The notes below the pieces were generated by a model. It was not told where the DNA came from and did not search any database. It was given only the letters and a program-made list of their open reading frames with translations. A program made the translations under genes and the position numbers. From assembly GCA_018398575.1 (NCBI GenBank), contig JAGTXZ010000005.1:3162001-3226000 (forward strand): a DNA stretch of 64,000 nucleotides, read 5' to 3'. Below are positions 50,382 through 60,900 of the stretch, piece by piece; the stretch's first letter is position 1; the number at the start of each line of letters is the position of its first letter. The stretch comes from Ampelomyces quisqualis. Lineage: Eukaryota > Ascomycota > Dothideomycetes > Pleosporales > Phaeosphaeriaceae.

Positions 50382-53200
50382 AACGTCTATCTAATCTCTT
50401 GTATTAATAAGCTGCTGTTATGCCCCTCTAAAGCTAAGATCTTTACTAAGTTTAATATTAGAGCTGCCTTTAACAAAATTTGTATAGATCCTAACTCTAA
50501 AGAGTATACTACCTTTTAGACCTGTTATAGTATATATAAGTGTAAAGTTCTCTCTTTTAGCTTATGTAATAGGCTAGCTACGTATTAACGCTATATAAAT
50601 AATATACTAATTAATTATCTTAATAATTTCTGTATTGCGTATCTTAACAACATCTTAATCTACTCTAAGAATATAAACTTATATTAAAAACACGTCTAAA
50701 AGGTCCTAGAGCGCCTATAAACTACAGGACTCTAAGTAGATATTTAGAAGAGTAAATTTTATGTAACCTACACAAAGTATCTAGGTTACGTTTTAACAAA
50801 CTAGAGCACTAAAGTTAACCCTAACAAGGTAGAAGTACTCTAAAACTAGGCTAAACCTACTATAGTTACTAGTGTTAAGTTATTTCTTAGTTTTACTAGT
50901 TTCTATTAACAATTTATTAAGGATTTCTTCTATGTAGCCAAACTAATTATAAAGCTTTAAAGTCTTTCTATACTGTTTAAGTAGACTACAAACTACTAAC
51001 AGGCTTTTAATTAGATTAAAGCCTTACTTCTAGCTATTCCTACACTATCTTATTTTTATTCTAAGTATAACACAAAGTTAGAAACTAACGCGTTAGATAG
51101 AGTAATAGCAAGAGTACTCTCTTAGAAGCACTCTAACAACAAGTAGTATCTTATAGCCTTCTATAGTTACGCTCTATCTAGAGCTAAGCTTAATTAGAAA
51201 ATACACAATAAAGAACTTTTTGCTATTCTAAAAGCGTTTAAGAAGTAGAAAGCTAAACTTACCTCTATACAGAGTTAAATCTAGGTGTATTTAGATTACT
51301 ACTTCTTAGAATACTTTATAACTACTAAGGTTCTGAATACACGTTAAGTATAATAGGCAGAGATTATTGCCTCTTTTAATTTCTATATTAAGTATACGCC
51401 TAGCAAGCTTAACAAGTAAGCTAATATCTTAAGCTAAAGAAAACAGGACGTTAGCAAGGTTAAGGCTGCCTAACAAGACAACAAATCCTATGTACTTCTA
51501 GGACCTAAACGCCTAAACTCTCTAGTTAACTCTAAACTAGCTTAGAACTACGTCTGTAACTAGCTAAAGGTTAATGTTTTAGCTATTTTAGTCTAATCTA
51601 TTAGTGCCCCCCTAAACCTTAACTTGTTAGAACTAATTAAAGCCCTACTAGCAGAGAATTGCTATTTCTTTAAGAAAGAGTGTCTTAAGCTACTATAGCT
51701 ATATTATGTTTAAGAAGAACTACTACTTTATTACTTACGCCTTTATGTACCTAGAGATTCTCTCTTATACACCTAACTAATTAAAGAGGCTTATAATTAG
51801 GTATCTACTACCTACTTAAGTGCTATAAAGACATATTAGCTTCTAGCTTAGTAATACTACTAGAAAGGTATAGAGGCTATATGCAAACACTATATACAAA
51901 ACTGCGTTTCCTATTAAAGATCTTATCTAAGACAGCTCTAATCTTAAGGTTTCTTCTATCTGTTACTAATCCCTAATAGGCCTATGTAGCATTTGTGTAT
52001 AGATTTTAAGACTTTTCTAACTAATTAGTATAGCTATAATTAAATTATAGTTGTTATTAATTGCCTATCTAAGTAAGCTATTTCTATTCCTTACTACAAA
52101 ACAATTAACGCTTAAGAAATAGCTTACTTGTTTATCTAATAGGTATACTAATTTAGCTATACGCCTAAAAGTATAGTATTTAACTACAGACCCTAGTTTA
52201 TATTCTAATTCTAGTCTAAGTTCTGTAAGATCCTAGGCGTACAACTTAAGCTTTCTACAGCTTACTATAAACAAACTAATAGACAAACTAAGATTATAAA
52301 CAAGTATATTAATTAACAATTAAGGCCTTTTATATTCTATTACTAGAACAACTAGAGTAACCTCTTGCTAATAATTAATTAAGCCTAAGCTACGCTGCTA
52401 CACTCCACAATTAGTATAGCGCTATACTAGCTCTTATTTAGATCTAAACTATAATAAAGCTAGGATTAGGCACTATCCTCTTTAAAACATAAAGATATAA
52501 ATGTTAAGAATGCCTTAAGCTTAGCTACCTGCATGTATAAAGCCTAGCGCACAGCCAAAAACAATATAGAAAAGGCGTAGCAATAGATAGCTACTAAGGT
52601 AAATAAATATTATTAACCTATTAATTAGGTAGTAGGTAACAAGGTTTACCTTTTAACCTAAAACCTATCTGTTACCTACCTAAGTCGCAAACTTGCTAAA
52701 TTGTAGAAAGGCCCCTTTAAAGTTCTAGAACAAGTTAGCTATTTATTTTAACTAAAGCTACTTAAAGGTTCTAAGATCTATAACGTGTTTGCTTTAGACG
52801 TTCTCTATAAGGACCTTAATAACTCCTTACCTAGTTAGCTAAGCCTAAACCTATCTAGCATTCTAATTTAAGGCGTTAAAGAATAGAAAGTAGAAGAGAT
52901 CCTTAGCTAGCAAGCTATACTACTCTATCCTAAAGTATTATATAAAATAGGTAGGCTATAATCCTAACTTTACCTAGTATAATACTTCTAACTTTATAGG
53001 CGCCTTATATATATTGTAAGTGTTCTATAAACGCTATCTAAAACAGCTAAGACCTCTACAAGCGCTAGCTAAGTAGATTACAGTATAGAAAAAAAGAGTT
53101 AAAGATCTTATAGTATTGCAAGACAATTATATTAGGGAAATTAAACTTAATATTATAACTACTATACTAGTAGGTAACAGCTATTAACAATAGGAGTCTT
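50382..53200 (+). pseudogene. Element 4 RT to integrase, after the hAT insertion
   Basis: The RT frame resumes directly after the second CGCGCAAG. The catalytic box again reads YLNNILI (near 50642), followed by RNase H, integrase (zinc region near 51870-51910) and a chromodomain-like segment near 52870-52990. It is colinear with element 3 from 32500 to 35300. Confidence 0.82.
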
Positions 53201-53921
53201 ACTCTTCTATTAGATCTAATAGTAGACTGTTACTACTACTAGTAGAACGTTCTTAACTGTCTAAATCTTTAGGTACAGACACTAACGTACTACCTAGTTG
53301 TCTTCTATTCTAGCCTTACTTACTGTAAGTACTAGCCTCTTACGCTACTGCCTTTTACTCTACTACTACCTAAAACGTTGCTACCTGCGCCTTCTCTTGC
53401 TCTACTAACTAATTAGCCTTTAATGCTATTATAATATCTACTAGCTAAGCAACTACACTAGTTAACCTAGCTATACTCTTTCTAAGCGCCCTAACCTCCT
53501 TAGCTATTCCTCTAACCTTCTTAGCTAGCTCCTCTCTCTAGTAATAAGCGCTAACTAACAAGTTAGCGTTATTTATATTAGCTACTTGTATAGTACTTAC
53601 TTATATAACAGTAGCTAACTAAAACGCTGCCTTTCTAACAGCAGCCTTTTACTCTAATACTACTTTGTTAGACTTATCTCTACCTAAGGCAGCAAACCTA
53701 TAGTTAAAGGCCTTAAAAAGGTTATTATACTTTTAGCCTGTATATAGAGAAACTAGGCAATACTTCTTATTTAAGAGTATATAATAAGTACACTTCTTAG
53801 ACACGTCTAAATAAAATCTAAACTTAATATTAAAATAGCTGCAGGCAAAAGCCCTTGCAGCCTATAAGCAAACAACCTAATAGGCTAAAAGATAAGCTCT
53901 AAGAGAGATAGAAATAGGCAT
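53199..53921 (-). pseudogene. Antisense accessory frame of element 4, ATG preserved
   Basis: It starts at an intact ATG (53921-53919, reading MPISISLRAYLLAYQ) and ends at TAA (53201-53199): 241 codons in one frame apart from RIP stops. It shares with element 3 the CSYFNIKFRFYLDVSKKC block, the coiled-coil region and the LLLDLIEE end. The middle differs by substitutions and by a net 16 codons that RIP cannot explain. The reading frame is kept in both copies despite length changes, which argues that it encoded a protein. Confidence 0.62.
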
Positions 53922-54246
53922 TATGTGTATCTGCAGAAACAATTAGCTAACAATTAAATTAGAAGAGTAGTTAGATAGCTATAGGTATATAAACGTATAG
54001 AGGGAGAGTATAGAGAAGTAGTATACTAGAGGGCTAGCCTTGTATATATACTTAAAAAGCTTAAGGTAAAGTTAGGAATATTAAACGCGCTAACGCGCTA
54101 ATTAAAACAATAATAAATAGCTATATTATATTATTCTAAAATAAACTTAAGGTAAATAAGAGTTTACAACAATTTAGAAAGGTATCTAAAACAATACTAA
54201 TACAGACCTAATTAATAAAGACTATTAATTTTAAGAAAAGAAGTAA

Positions 54247-54545
54247 TATAATAAGTACATACAAACATATATTACATCTAATACCTTATAAAGGCTTAGT
54301 AACAGATTATATAGGAAGCTAGTAGATTAAGACTAAAAGCGCTCTAATAGCGCTCTAACTTAGCTACTACGCTTACTATAAATATAAGCCTATAGCATAG
54401 ATAGAGAACAAGTTTCTCTTGTCCTTCTGTATAAGACCTATAGGTGTATAGCTAATCTAGAATCTCTAATACAACACGCACTCTTATATGCCTCTAATAC
54501 GTATCCAATTTGATTCTAATAGCTGTACCTACCTGCGTTGTTACA
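54247..54545 (+). repeat. Element 4 3' LTR
   Basis: 299 bp, starting TATAATAAGTACATAC and ending GCGTTGTTACA. It is followed by TATCT. Confidence 0.93.
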
Positions 54546-54550
54546 TATCT

Positions 54551-55300
54551 CTATTCTTTACTTACTATAGGTTCTACCTACGCCTTAACTGCAAGCTAAC
54601 AGTGCCTACTAAAGTTCTTAGTATTAAAGAAAGGTTATAGAAGCTTATATAAACTTAGGACGCTTTAGCTAATTACTAGAATAAAAGTTTATAATACTAA
54701 GAATAATATTATAATATAAAACATAGGCTCTAAGAGTTTAAACTAAAAAATATAGTTCTCTTATTAACAAAGCATCTACGCCTACGCAGCGCTAGCAGAA
54801 AGCTATTACTATACTAGATAAGCTCTTTTCTAGTAAAAGAGTAAATTAGCTTATAAGCTTTTAAGATCTTACTCTTGTCCTATATAAGAATTTACCTAGT
54901 ATTCTATACTTTCTTGCTCTAGCTATTTATAGCTAGGAAGAGAAAAGAGTTAACTTTACCTAGGCCTATTAATCTAGACAATAGCAAAGAGCTATAATAA
55001 CACTATAAGGTTAAAGCTGTATTAGCAAAGAGGCGTAATAAGCGTTTAGTAAATTACCTAGCAAAATAAAAAGGCTAGCCCTTAGAATATAACAAATAGG
55101 TTAATTAAAAAGATATAGACAAATTACTTATAAAGAAGTATAACTAGAGAAGAGATTAATTACTTATACAATTAATATACAAAAAAAAAAGAGAGAAAGA
55201 AAAATAAAAAGAAAAAAAAAATATAAGAAAATAAAGGCGCCTTACTAGCGCACTACTAGCGCTTTAGTAGTATAGCTAAGTATAACTACTAGCTTAGCCT
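54551..55300 (+). pseudogene. Element 1 integrase end and chromodomain
   Basis: The frame broken by element 4 resumes here (equivalent to element 2 from about 28290). It ends with the chromodomain-like module near 55005-55130 (YKVKAVLAKRRNKR), then an A-rich low-complexity run at 55180-55225. Confidence 0.8.
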
Positions 55301-55395
55301 AGGAACTTATTATTATTCTTATTAGCCTTATAGAAGCTTAGAGAGCCTAGTAAATTATTACTAAGCCTTCTATTCTCTATCTCTTCCTACTATTC

Positions 55396-56481
55396 TTAAG
55401 AAACAATATTACTTAACTCTAATAGAACTTTACTTCTTACTAACGCTGTTGCAGCGCGCACTAGGCAACCTAATAGGTCTAAGCCTTTAACGCGCTTAGA
55501 CGCAGGCTCTTTAGTAGAACTAGCTAAAGCTAGGCGCTTCTTAGGCTTAAGCTTAGGCTTAGGTTTAGCCTTAGGCTTAGCCTTAGCCTTAGCTTTAGCC
55601 TTACTCTTGCCTTTCTTCTTAGAAGAAGGCATAGAGCTAGGGCTTTCTTAGAAAAGAGTTTTATCCTTATCTCTACCTCTACTACTACTACTACCTTTAG
55701 ACCTAGGCTTAGACCTAGAGAAAAACTTCTCTCTTTTTATATTAAAGTTAAAGTTAGACTACGCATTAGCCTTGCTAAGAGAAGAGAAGTTAGCCTAGAC
55801 GCTGTTAAAACGCTAGCGCAGCAACTGTAAGAAATAGGAAAAATAACTTACTTAAGCTTATAGTAGGTTAAAGATACTTTTTACTATAGTAGATAGGTAG
55901 TTAGTTACTTTAACCTGCAGAATCTAGATCTTGTTGCCTTTAAGCTAATAATAACTTCTATACTTAACTTCTATACGTAGGAAAAGCTCTACTAAGCTAG
56001 TCTACTAGCGTAGCAATATCTTTTACGCAGTAACTATAATAGAATTAGGCTCTTTCTTAGTAGTAAAGCGCTACTACTACTAGTAGATAGTATTCTAGCT
56101 CTTAACAAAATTAGTAAAGACTTTAGAGCAAAGCTTTTGCTTACCCTAGTAAGAGCTATAGTGTAGGCTACTAACTATAAGGTTGTAATAAGTACTAGTA
56201 AGCCTTAAGCCTTTAGCGTAGCAGAGGTAAATTAAAATTACTAACTTAATATTAAAGACGCTACTATAGTAAGTAATAGGCGTAGCCTAAGCACTAGGTT
56301 AGTAATATTATAACACTAGCGTTATACTACTTATAGAGACAGTAAAAGTAGTAGGCAAAGTAGGCGTAGTGCTTATAACAATTAATATAAGTGCAATAGA
56401 GTTATAATAGTATAGAGCTAGTAGATAGTATAGTAGTAGAATAATACAGTTGTTACTAAAAGAATAGAGAAGATTACGTAT
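55396..56481 (-). pseudogene. Element 1 antisense accessory frame: Lys/Ala/Pro-repeat protein
   Basis: A single frame of 362 codons including the stop on the strand opposite gag-pol, between pol and the 3' LTR. It has only RIP-type stops, and the start codon has decayed from ATG to ATA (ATG is intact in element 2). The last 78 codons (55632-55396) are fully open and start MPSSKKKGKSKAKAKAKAKP, followed by more Lys-Pro repeats and then RLALASSTKEPASKRVKG. The basic tail suggests a nuclear or chromatin-bound protein. The N-terminal 200 residues match nothing I know. The whole is conserved in element 2. Confidence 0.6.
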
Positions 56482-56669
56482 ATAAAGTTTTACTATATTT
56501 CTACTATTACTATAGCTACTAGCTACTTTTTAAATTTACCTAGAGTTTTAGTCTTAGCATAATAATAGCTTTACAGCAAATAGCTCTATAACAATAATAT
56601 TAGGTATACGCTAACAAACCTAATGTTATTAAATTACTAAGATAGTAATTCTAAAGAAAAAGAAATAAT

Positions 56670-56951
56670 TATAAAGATACTATAGCGTAAAGCTATTAGT
56701 TGCGCAGTAATACGCTTGCGCTATTACAACACTACTCTAGCTGTTATACGTGTAGAATACGCATAGCTACTCTAGCGTTTTAACAGTACTATACTAGCGT
56801 AGACTTAGTATATTCTAGTTGTAAGAATACGCGTCTAGCTATATCTATAAAAGAGCAGTTCTGTACTAAAGCTGCAGAATAGAAATTAACTTACTTCTAC
56901 CTATACTACTATTATTATCTTGTTACTTTGCTGCTATATAAACCTCTTATA
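56670..56951 (+). repeat. Element 1 3' LTR
   Basis: This 282-bp LTR starts TATAAAGATAC and ends CCTCTTATA. It is followed by the target duplication AATAA at 56952-56956. Confidence 0.93.
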
Positions 56952-57165
56952 AATAATTATTTTTTAATCTACTATTTCTTTAGGTCTAGATACGCGTAGT
57001 TAATTATTTAATTAAACTCTGTTTTAATTACTAACCTAGAGATGCCTATATGCCTTATCTAGATAGCTTCTGCTATTATTTTCTAAACTATTATTAAGAT
57101 AGCTACTTATTCTATTATAGAGGTTACTAAAAGCCTTCTAGCCTAGTTAAGTAATTAAATTTAAT

Positions 57166-57440
57166 TGTAAAGAAGCTAACTCTAAGAGTAGCTGCTAAGG
57201 TATAAAGGTTATAAATTTAATACCTATAGCTAATACTAAGTCCTAAAGGTTTTATAGTAGCTATTTAGACTCTAACAGTTCTAGTCTAGAGTAGTGTTTA
57301 GGTTCTGGTCTAGAGCAGGATTTTAGTTCTAGGCTCTAGACTTCTTAAGGCGTTCTGGTGCAGAAGGTGCTGCGCCTTTCTATTCTAGGACCTAAGGTTT
57401 TTACGTAACTAAGAGATTCTCTAAGTAGCAGCCTATTACA
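57166..57440 (-). repeat. Element 0 5' LTR
   Basis: Partner of the repeat at 15635-15909, with intact TG and CA ends. It is followed by the target duplication TTATA at 57441-57445. Confidence 0.93.
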
Positions 57441-57840
57441 TTATATACCTTCTCCTACGCCTTCTTCTATAACTCTACTATCTTATAGTATACCTATATA
57501 TATATATATATATTAATTTCTATCTACTAACTTCTATCTACTATTCCTAACATAAACTATTTTCTTTTCTAATAATATTTTTCTAGTACTTACTACTAAC
57601 TTAACTTAATAAAAATAGAGAATATATAACAGACGTTAGTTATAATAAGATTTAGATTTTTTTTAAAAGTTCTTAGTAGATAAAAAAAGGCTAAGGTATA
57701 GAATTATTTAGTGTATATTTATATATATAAACTATACCTATATATTACACGTTTATATATAAGGATACTATCTACTAATACTTGTAGTATTCTTAGGATT
57801 CTTATTTCCATCTTCTTCTTATTGGAATTTAAAAAGTCTA
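57441..57840. other. Right edge of the AT-rich block
   Basis: Continuation of the pre-insertion sequence after the second TTATA. It is AT-rich with a (TA)n run and no gene. Composition returns to normal within about 20-40 bp around 57800-57840. Confidence 0.6.
57494..57514. repeat. (TA)n microsatellite
   Basis: About ten uninterrupted TA units within the AT-rich edge, read directly. Confidence 0.85.
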
Positions 57841-57991
57841 CTCCTAACGTTTTGGCAAAGCACCTCGCACCAACCCGCAAGGGTCTATGTGAAAACTAGA
57901 AACTAAAAATGGAAACATAGCTCATGCAATTCGATCCTAATCGTTGGTGACTTCTACAACTACAAAACACACCTTCTTTACTCCGTGCCCT

Positions 57992-60900
57992 TTATTCGCC
58001 CAATACCCTAATCTCATGGACATCATCATCTCCCGTCTCGCCGCCAAAACTCGGCTGAATACCTTCTACAGGCGTCGAAACCTCCGTCTGACCAAGCATA
58101 TCGTCGCCAAAGTCTTCTAGCAGGCGGTTGTAACGTTCGCCTGCGCCGTCATCAGAGCCAAGATTTGGTGCGTCGGAAGCAACGTCGTCATCATCGGAAC
58201 CATTGCGGGCGCGTTGCGTCGAAGCGTTGCTCAAGCCTTCAAAACTCCACACCGGGCCTTGTTCGTCATGATAGCCGTTGAAAGGGCCATAGGTCGTGTC
58301 CTCATCTGCATCGACAAACCCTTCGTCAGTCGAGTCGTTGACGCCACCAGTCATGGGAAGCGTGTCATCTACGTCATCATCATCGCTCAGGTTCGCGGCT
58401 ACGACTCCGTTCTTTAGATGGCTCGCGCGACCCGAAGGCGGAAGCGAGCCACCCCCGCGCAGGGCTCCGGCTCCCGCTGTGGCTTCGGTCCCGGCTATGA
58501 AAGCGCTCGACGACCCATTGCGGGACGAGGCGTCGAGCCGCTGGCCGTTTCCCGAAAAGGAGTCGCGAGGGCGTGAGCGGTCGGGTTCGTCATCTTCGGC
58601 ATCAGAGTCGGCTGGAGGGTCGGATTCGGCGGCGAGGACAATCTTCTGGAGGTGTGGCGGGCCTAAAGGGGTCGGTGTGCGACGGCGGTAGAACAGAAGA
58701 TATGCATTACGTGTCACGGCTTTTTGGCCAGAGTCGCATTTGGACACGATAGAGTCTGTCCTAATCAGCAAGATTTCAAATTGCAGGGCGACTTCTTCGG
58801 TGGCTCACCATTGTAGTCATACCACTGCTTGTCATAGAAGTTCTGCGCAGTGGCTGTGTAATGACCGCCTCCAAGCCCACCATAATGATTGTCGACCGCG
58901 AAGAGGTCATATGTCAGATCCTTGTCCTCTGGGAAACCCACCTTCCCTGCCAAGTCCAGGCCTTTGACGGGGAAGTCAATCAATTCCTCAATCTTGTCTC
59001 GGAAGGTCCGATGCCCGCTAAAACGCTTGAGATGAATGATCAATATGTCCGGCACGGTCCATATCTCGAGGGTCTTGGTCGCTCTCCTGAGCTCCTTGCA
59101 ACGATTACAGTACCATGCATTGTCTTCTGAAAGCACTTCACTCCTGGACGTCTCTGTGAAGCACTCGTCGAGAGTGATGCCATGCTTTCTCCGCGCAGCT
59201 CGCCTTGCCTTCTTCTCTTGGATCTCTGGGTCTTCTAACAGCTCGACAAATTTTAATGCCTCCATGCCTCGCGAGTCATCGGCTGTGGTCCCGCCGAACA
59301 GAGCTTCGTACGCATTAGGCTCCCACTCCAGTACGAGAGCCTCACCCATGCGGACCAGCCTGTCCTCCGCTTCATCATCAGGATCATCGGGGTAGTTTGG
59401 CTGTTCTGGTGCCCGATTTTTCTTCGACCTGAAGTTTTTGTTGTTCTTATGTTTTCGCTCAAGTTTTCGCTCCCTCTGTAGCTGTCTCTTGCTCTTCTTC
59501 TTGTTTTGACGGCCACCGCGGGAAAACGCCTGGCCCTCAGGCTCAACGGACTGCATTTCTTCGTCGCTACTAACGTTCGCTGCGTCAATGGCAGCGTCAG
59601 CGTCGACAAGATTTGGGGAGTCTGCATCTTCGTCGCTGGACGATGCCTCACTGCCACCTGCCGAAGATTGTACAGATGCTTCTCGCGAAGGAGGGATGCG
59701 GATGCGCTTTGAGATGGGCTCAAGTGTCCGTAAGTGATCCACGGTGCTCCAGCCCGTGGTCACAATTTCACTGCTCTTCCTGGTATGCTTGATCTCGAAA
59801 AGCTGCCTAAACTCAGGGTGGATGAAACTACCAGGCTTCAACACTCCGGGAATTCTACCACCATCAGCTGTCTGTTGTGCAGGACCATATGCGGGATCGG
59901 TCATGGTGACTTCCACCAGATCTTCGCCTTCGACCGATCCATCTTGCACGCGCGGGTCCCCATTCGGTGAGGCATCTTCCTCAGTTGTCAGCACCATATC
60001 AGAGCCAGAACGGGATTGGTCTGGGGATGGTCCCCCGAGCTCACTCAGAATGGGCCGCGTGGTCATCTGAGCCACTTTAGCGAGAAGCTTGCGTAGGATA
60101 GCATCATGGTCTTTGGCTTCATCCCGGGTGAGAACGATGAAAAAGGGCCACAAAGCCATGGAGTAATTCTGCGTTCGGTAGGAGGACATGTTAGGGCCTC
60201 GGTGGAACACAGGTATCATGACACGATCGTGTAGCGGCGATGCAGAATCTGGTATATCCTCGTCAGAAGATCCGTGGGAAAGAAGCAGCTTATACTTCGA
60301 ACCCCTCTTCTTGGGAGCGGGCCAGTTGCTAGGCGCAATGTCCAATTCGTAAACGAAAATTTCATCCCGAACACCGATATTTGACTCAGCAATGGTGCTC
60401 TTGTCGTCCAGATGCCGATAGTACTTGTGGCTGTACACCTCCGAGGCCATGAGTCGACTTGCGGGGACGCCGCCGCCTCGCTTGCCAACGTACTCCTTCA
60501 GAGCTTTGATTGTGGCATTCTTGTCGATGTCGACTTCGAGCTGATAAGGCTTGCCATAAAGGGGCATGTAAGTAATTTTGTGGCTCCAGCTTTGTTCTAT
60601 TGGGAGCTGTAGGGTAAGCTGACTGAAAGGATCAAACGTGATGCTGACTTTCTCGCATTCGGGGCACACCATAGTGTTTTTGTAGAATCCTGTCATATGT
60701 CAGTGGCTACATCAAGTATGTCAGCGTGAAGCTGGCCAAGTAATCCATACCACTGAACAGATCGACAGCTACAGACTTATTTCGAGCCCTATAATTCCAT
60801 CTGTAAATCTCGCCCAGCTTCTTGATAGCCTCTGCATCTTGAGCGGTGTTGTCGTCAGAGTCAGGATTCTCCGTATAGGGCTTCTTTGTAATCCTGTTCA

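Larger units (their letters stand above)
41479..54545 (+). mobile_element. Element 4: second Gypsy family (as element 3), inserted in element 1 integrase and carrying a hAT transposon
   Basis: It has 299-bp LTRs at 41479-41777 and 54247-54545, and a 5-bp duplication TATCT at 41474-41478 and 54546-54550. Removing the hAT insertion and one target copy leaves 7143 bp. The intact target is seen in element 2 near 28285-28300 (GAAGTATTTCTATTC continuous). Confidence 0.95.
22708..56951 (+). mobile_element. Element 1: Gypsy chromovirus inserted in element 0, split by elements 2 and 4
   Basis: It has 282-bp LTRs at 22708-22989 and 56670-56951, and a 5-bp duplication AATAA at 22703-22707 and 56952-56956. 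The coding strand is plus. After removing element 2, element 4 and one copy of each target duplication, 7030 bp remain, against 7031 bp for element 2 of the same family. The interrupted gag and integrase frames join again across the inserts when compared with element 2. Confidence 0.95.
15635..57440 (-). mobile_element. Element 0: outermost Ty3/Gypsy LTR retrotransposon, RIP-inactivated and split by insertions
   Basis: It is bounded by two 275-bp LTRs (15635-15909 and 57166-57440) beginning TG and ending CA (left end decayed to TA). It is flanked by a 5-bp duplication TTATA at 15630-15634 and 57441-57445. The polymerase frame reads on the minus strand, so the right LTR is the 5' LTR. Removing element 1 and its duplicated target leaves about 7.56 kb, a normal size for a full Gypsy element. 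Element 1 landed between the 5' LTR and most of gag. It is the oldest resolvable insertion in the stack. Confidence 0.93.
13850..57830. other. RIP-mutated AT-rich block of nested transposons (about 44 kb)
   Basis: The whole interval is saturated with TAG, TAA and CTAG and depleted of CCA and TGG, the pattern left when C in CpA is turned to T on both strands. Only a handful of frames of 60 codons or more survive in 44 kb. Coding frames of transposons can still be followed if TAG and TAA are read through. Related copies within the block differ almost wholly by C/T and G/A changes. RIP is a premeiotic defence of ascomycetes against duplicated DNA. Such blocks are normally heterochromatic and methylated, which the sequence alone does not show. 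Confidence 0.92.

Noticed and set aside
13850..57830. Possibility that the AT-rich block is a centromere, mitochondrial insert or Starship
   Set aside because: It resolves into ordinary LTR and hAT elements. No captain-type recombinase, mitochondrial gene or satellite array was recognised, although centromere function cannot be excluded from sequence alone.
57711..57899. 62-codon plus-strand frame at the right edge of the AT block
   Set aside because: Its N-terminal half is AT-repeat translation with no coding character.
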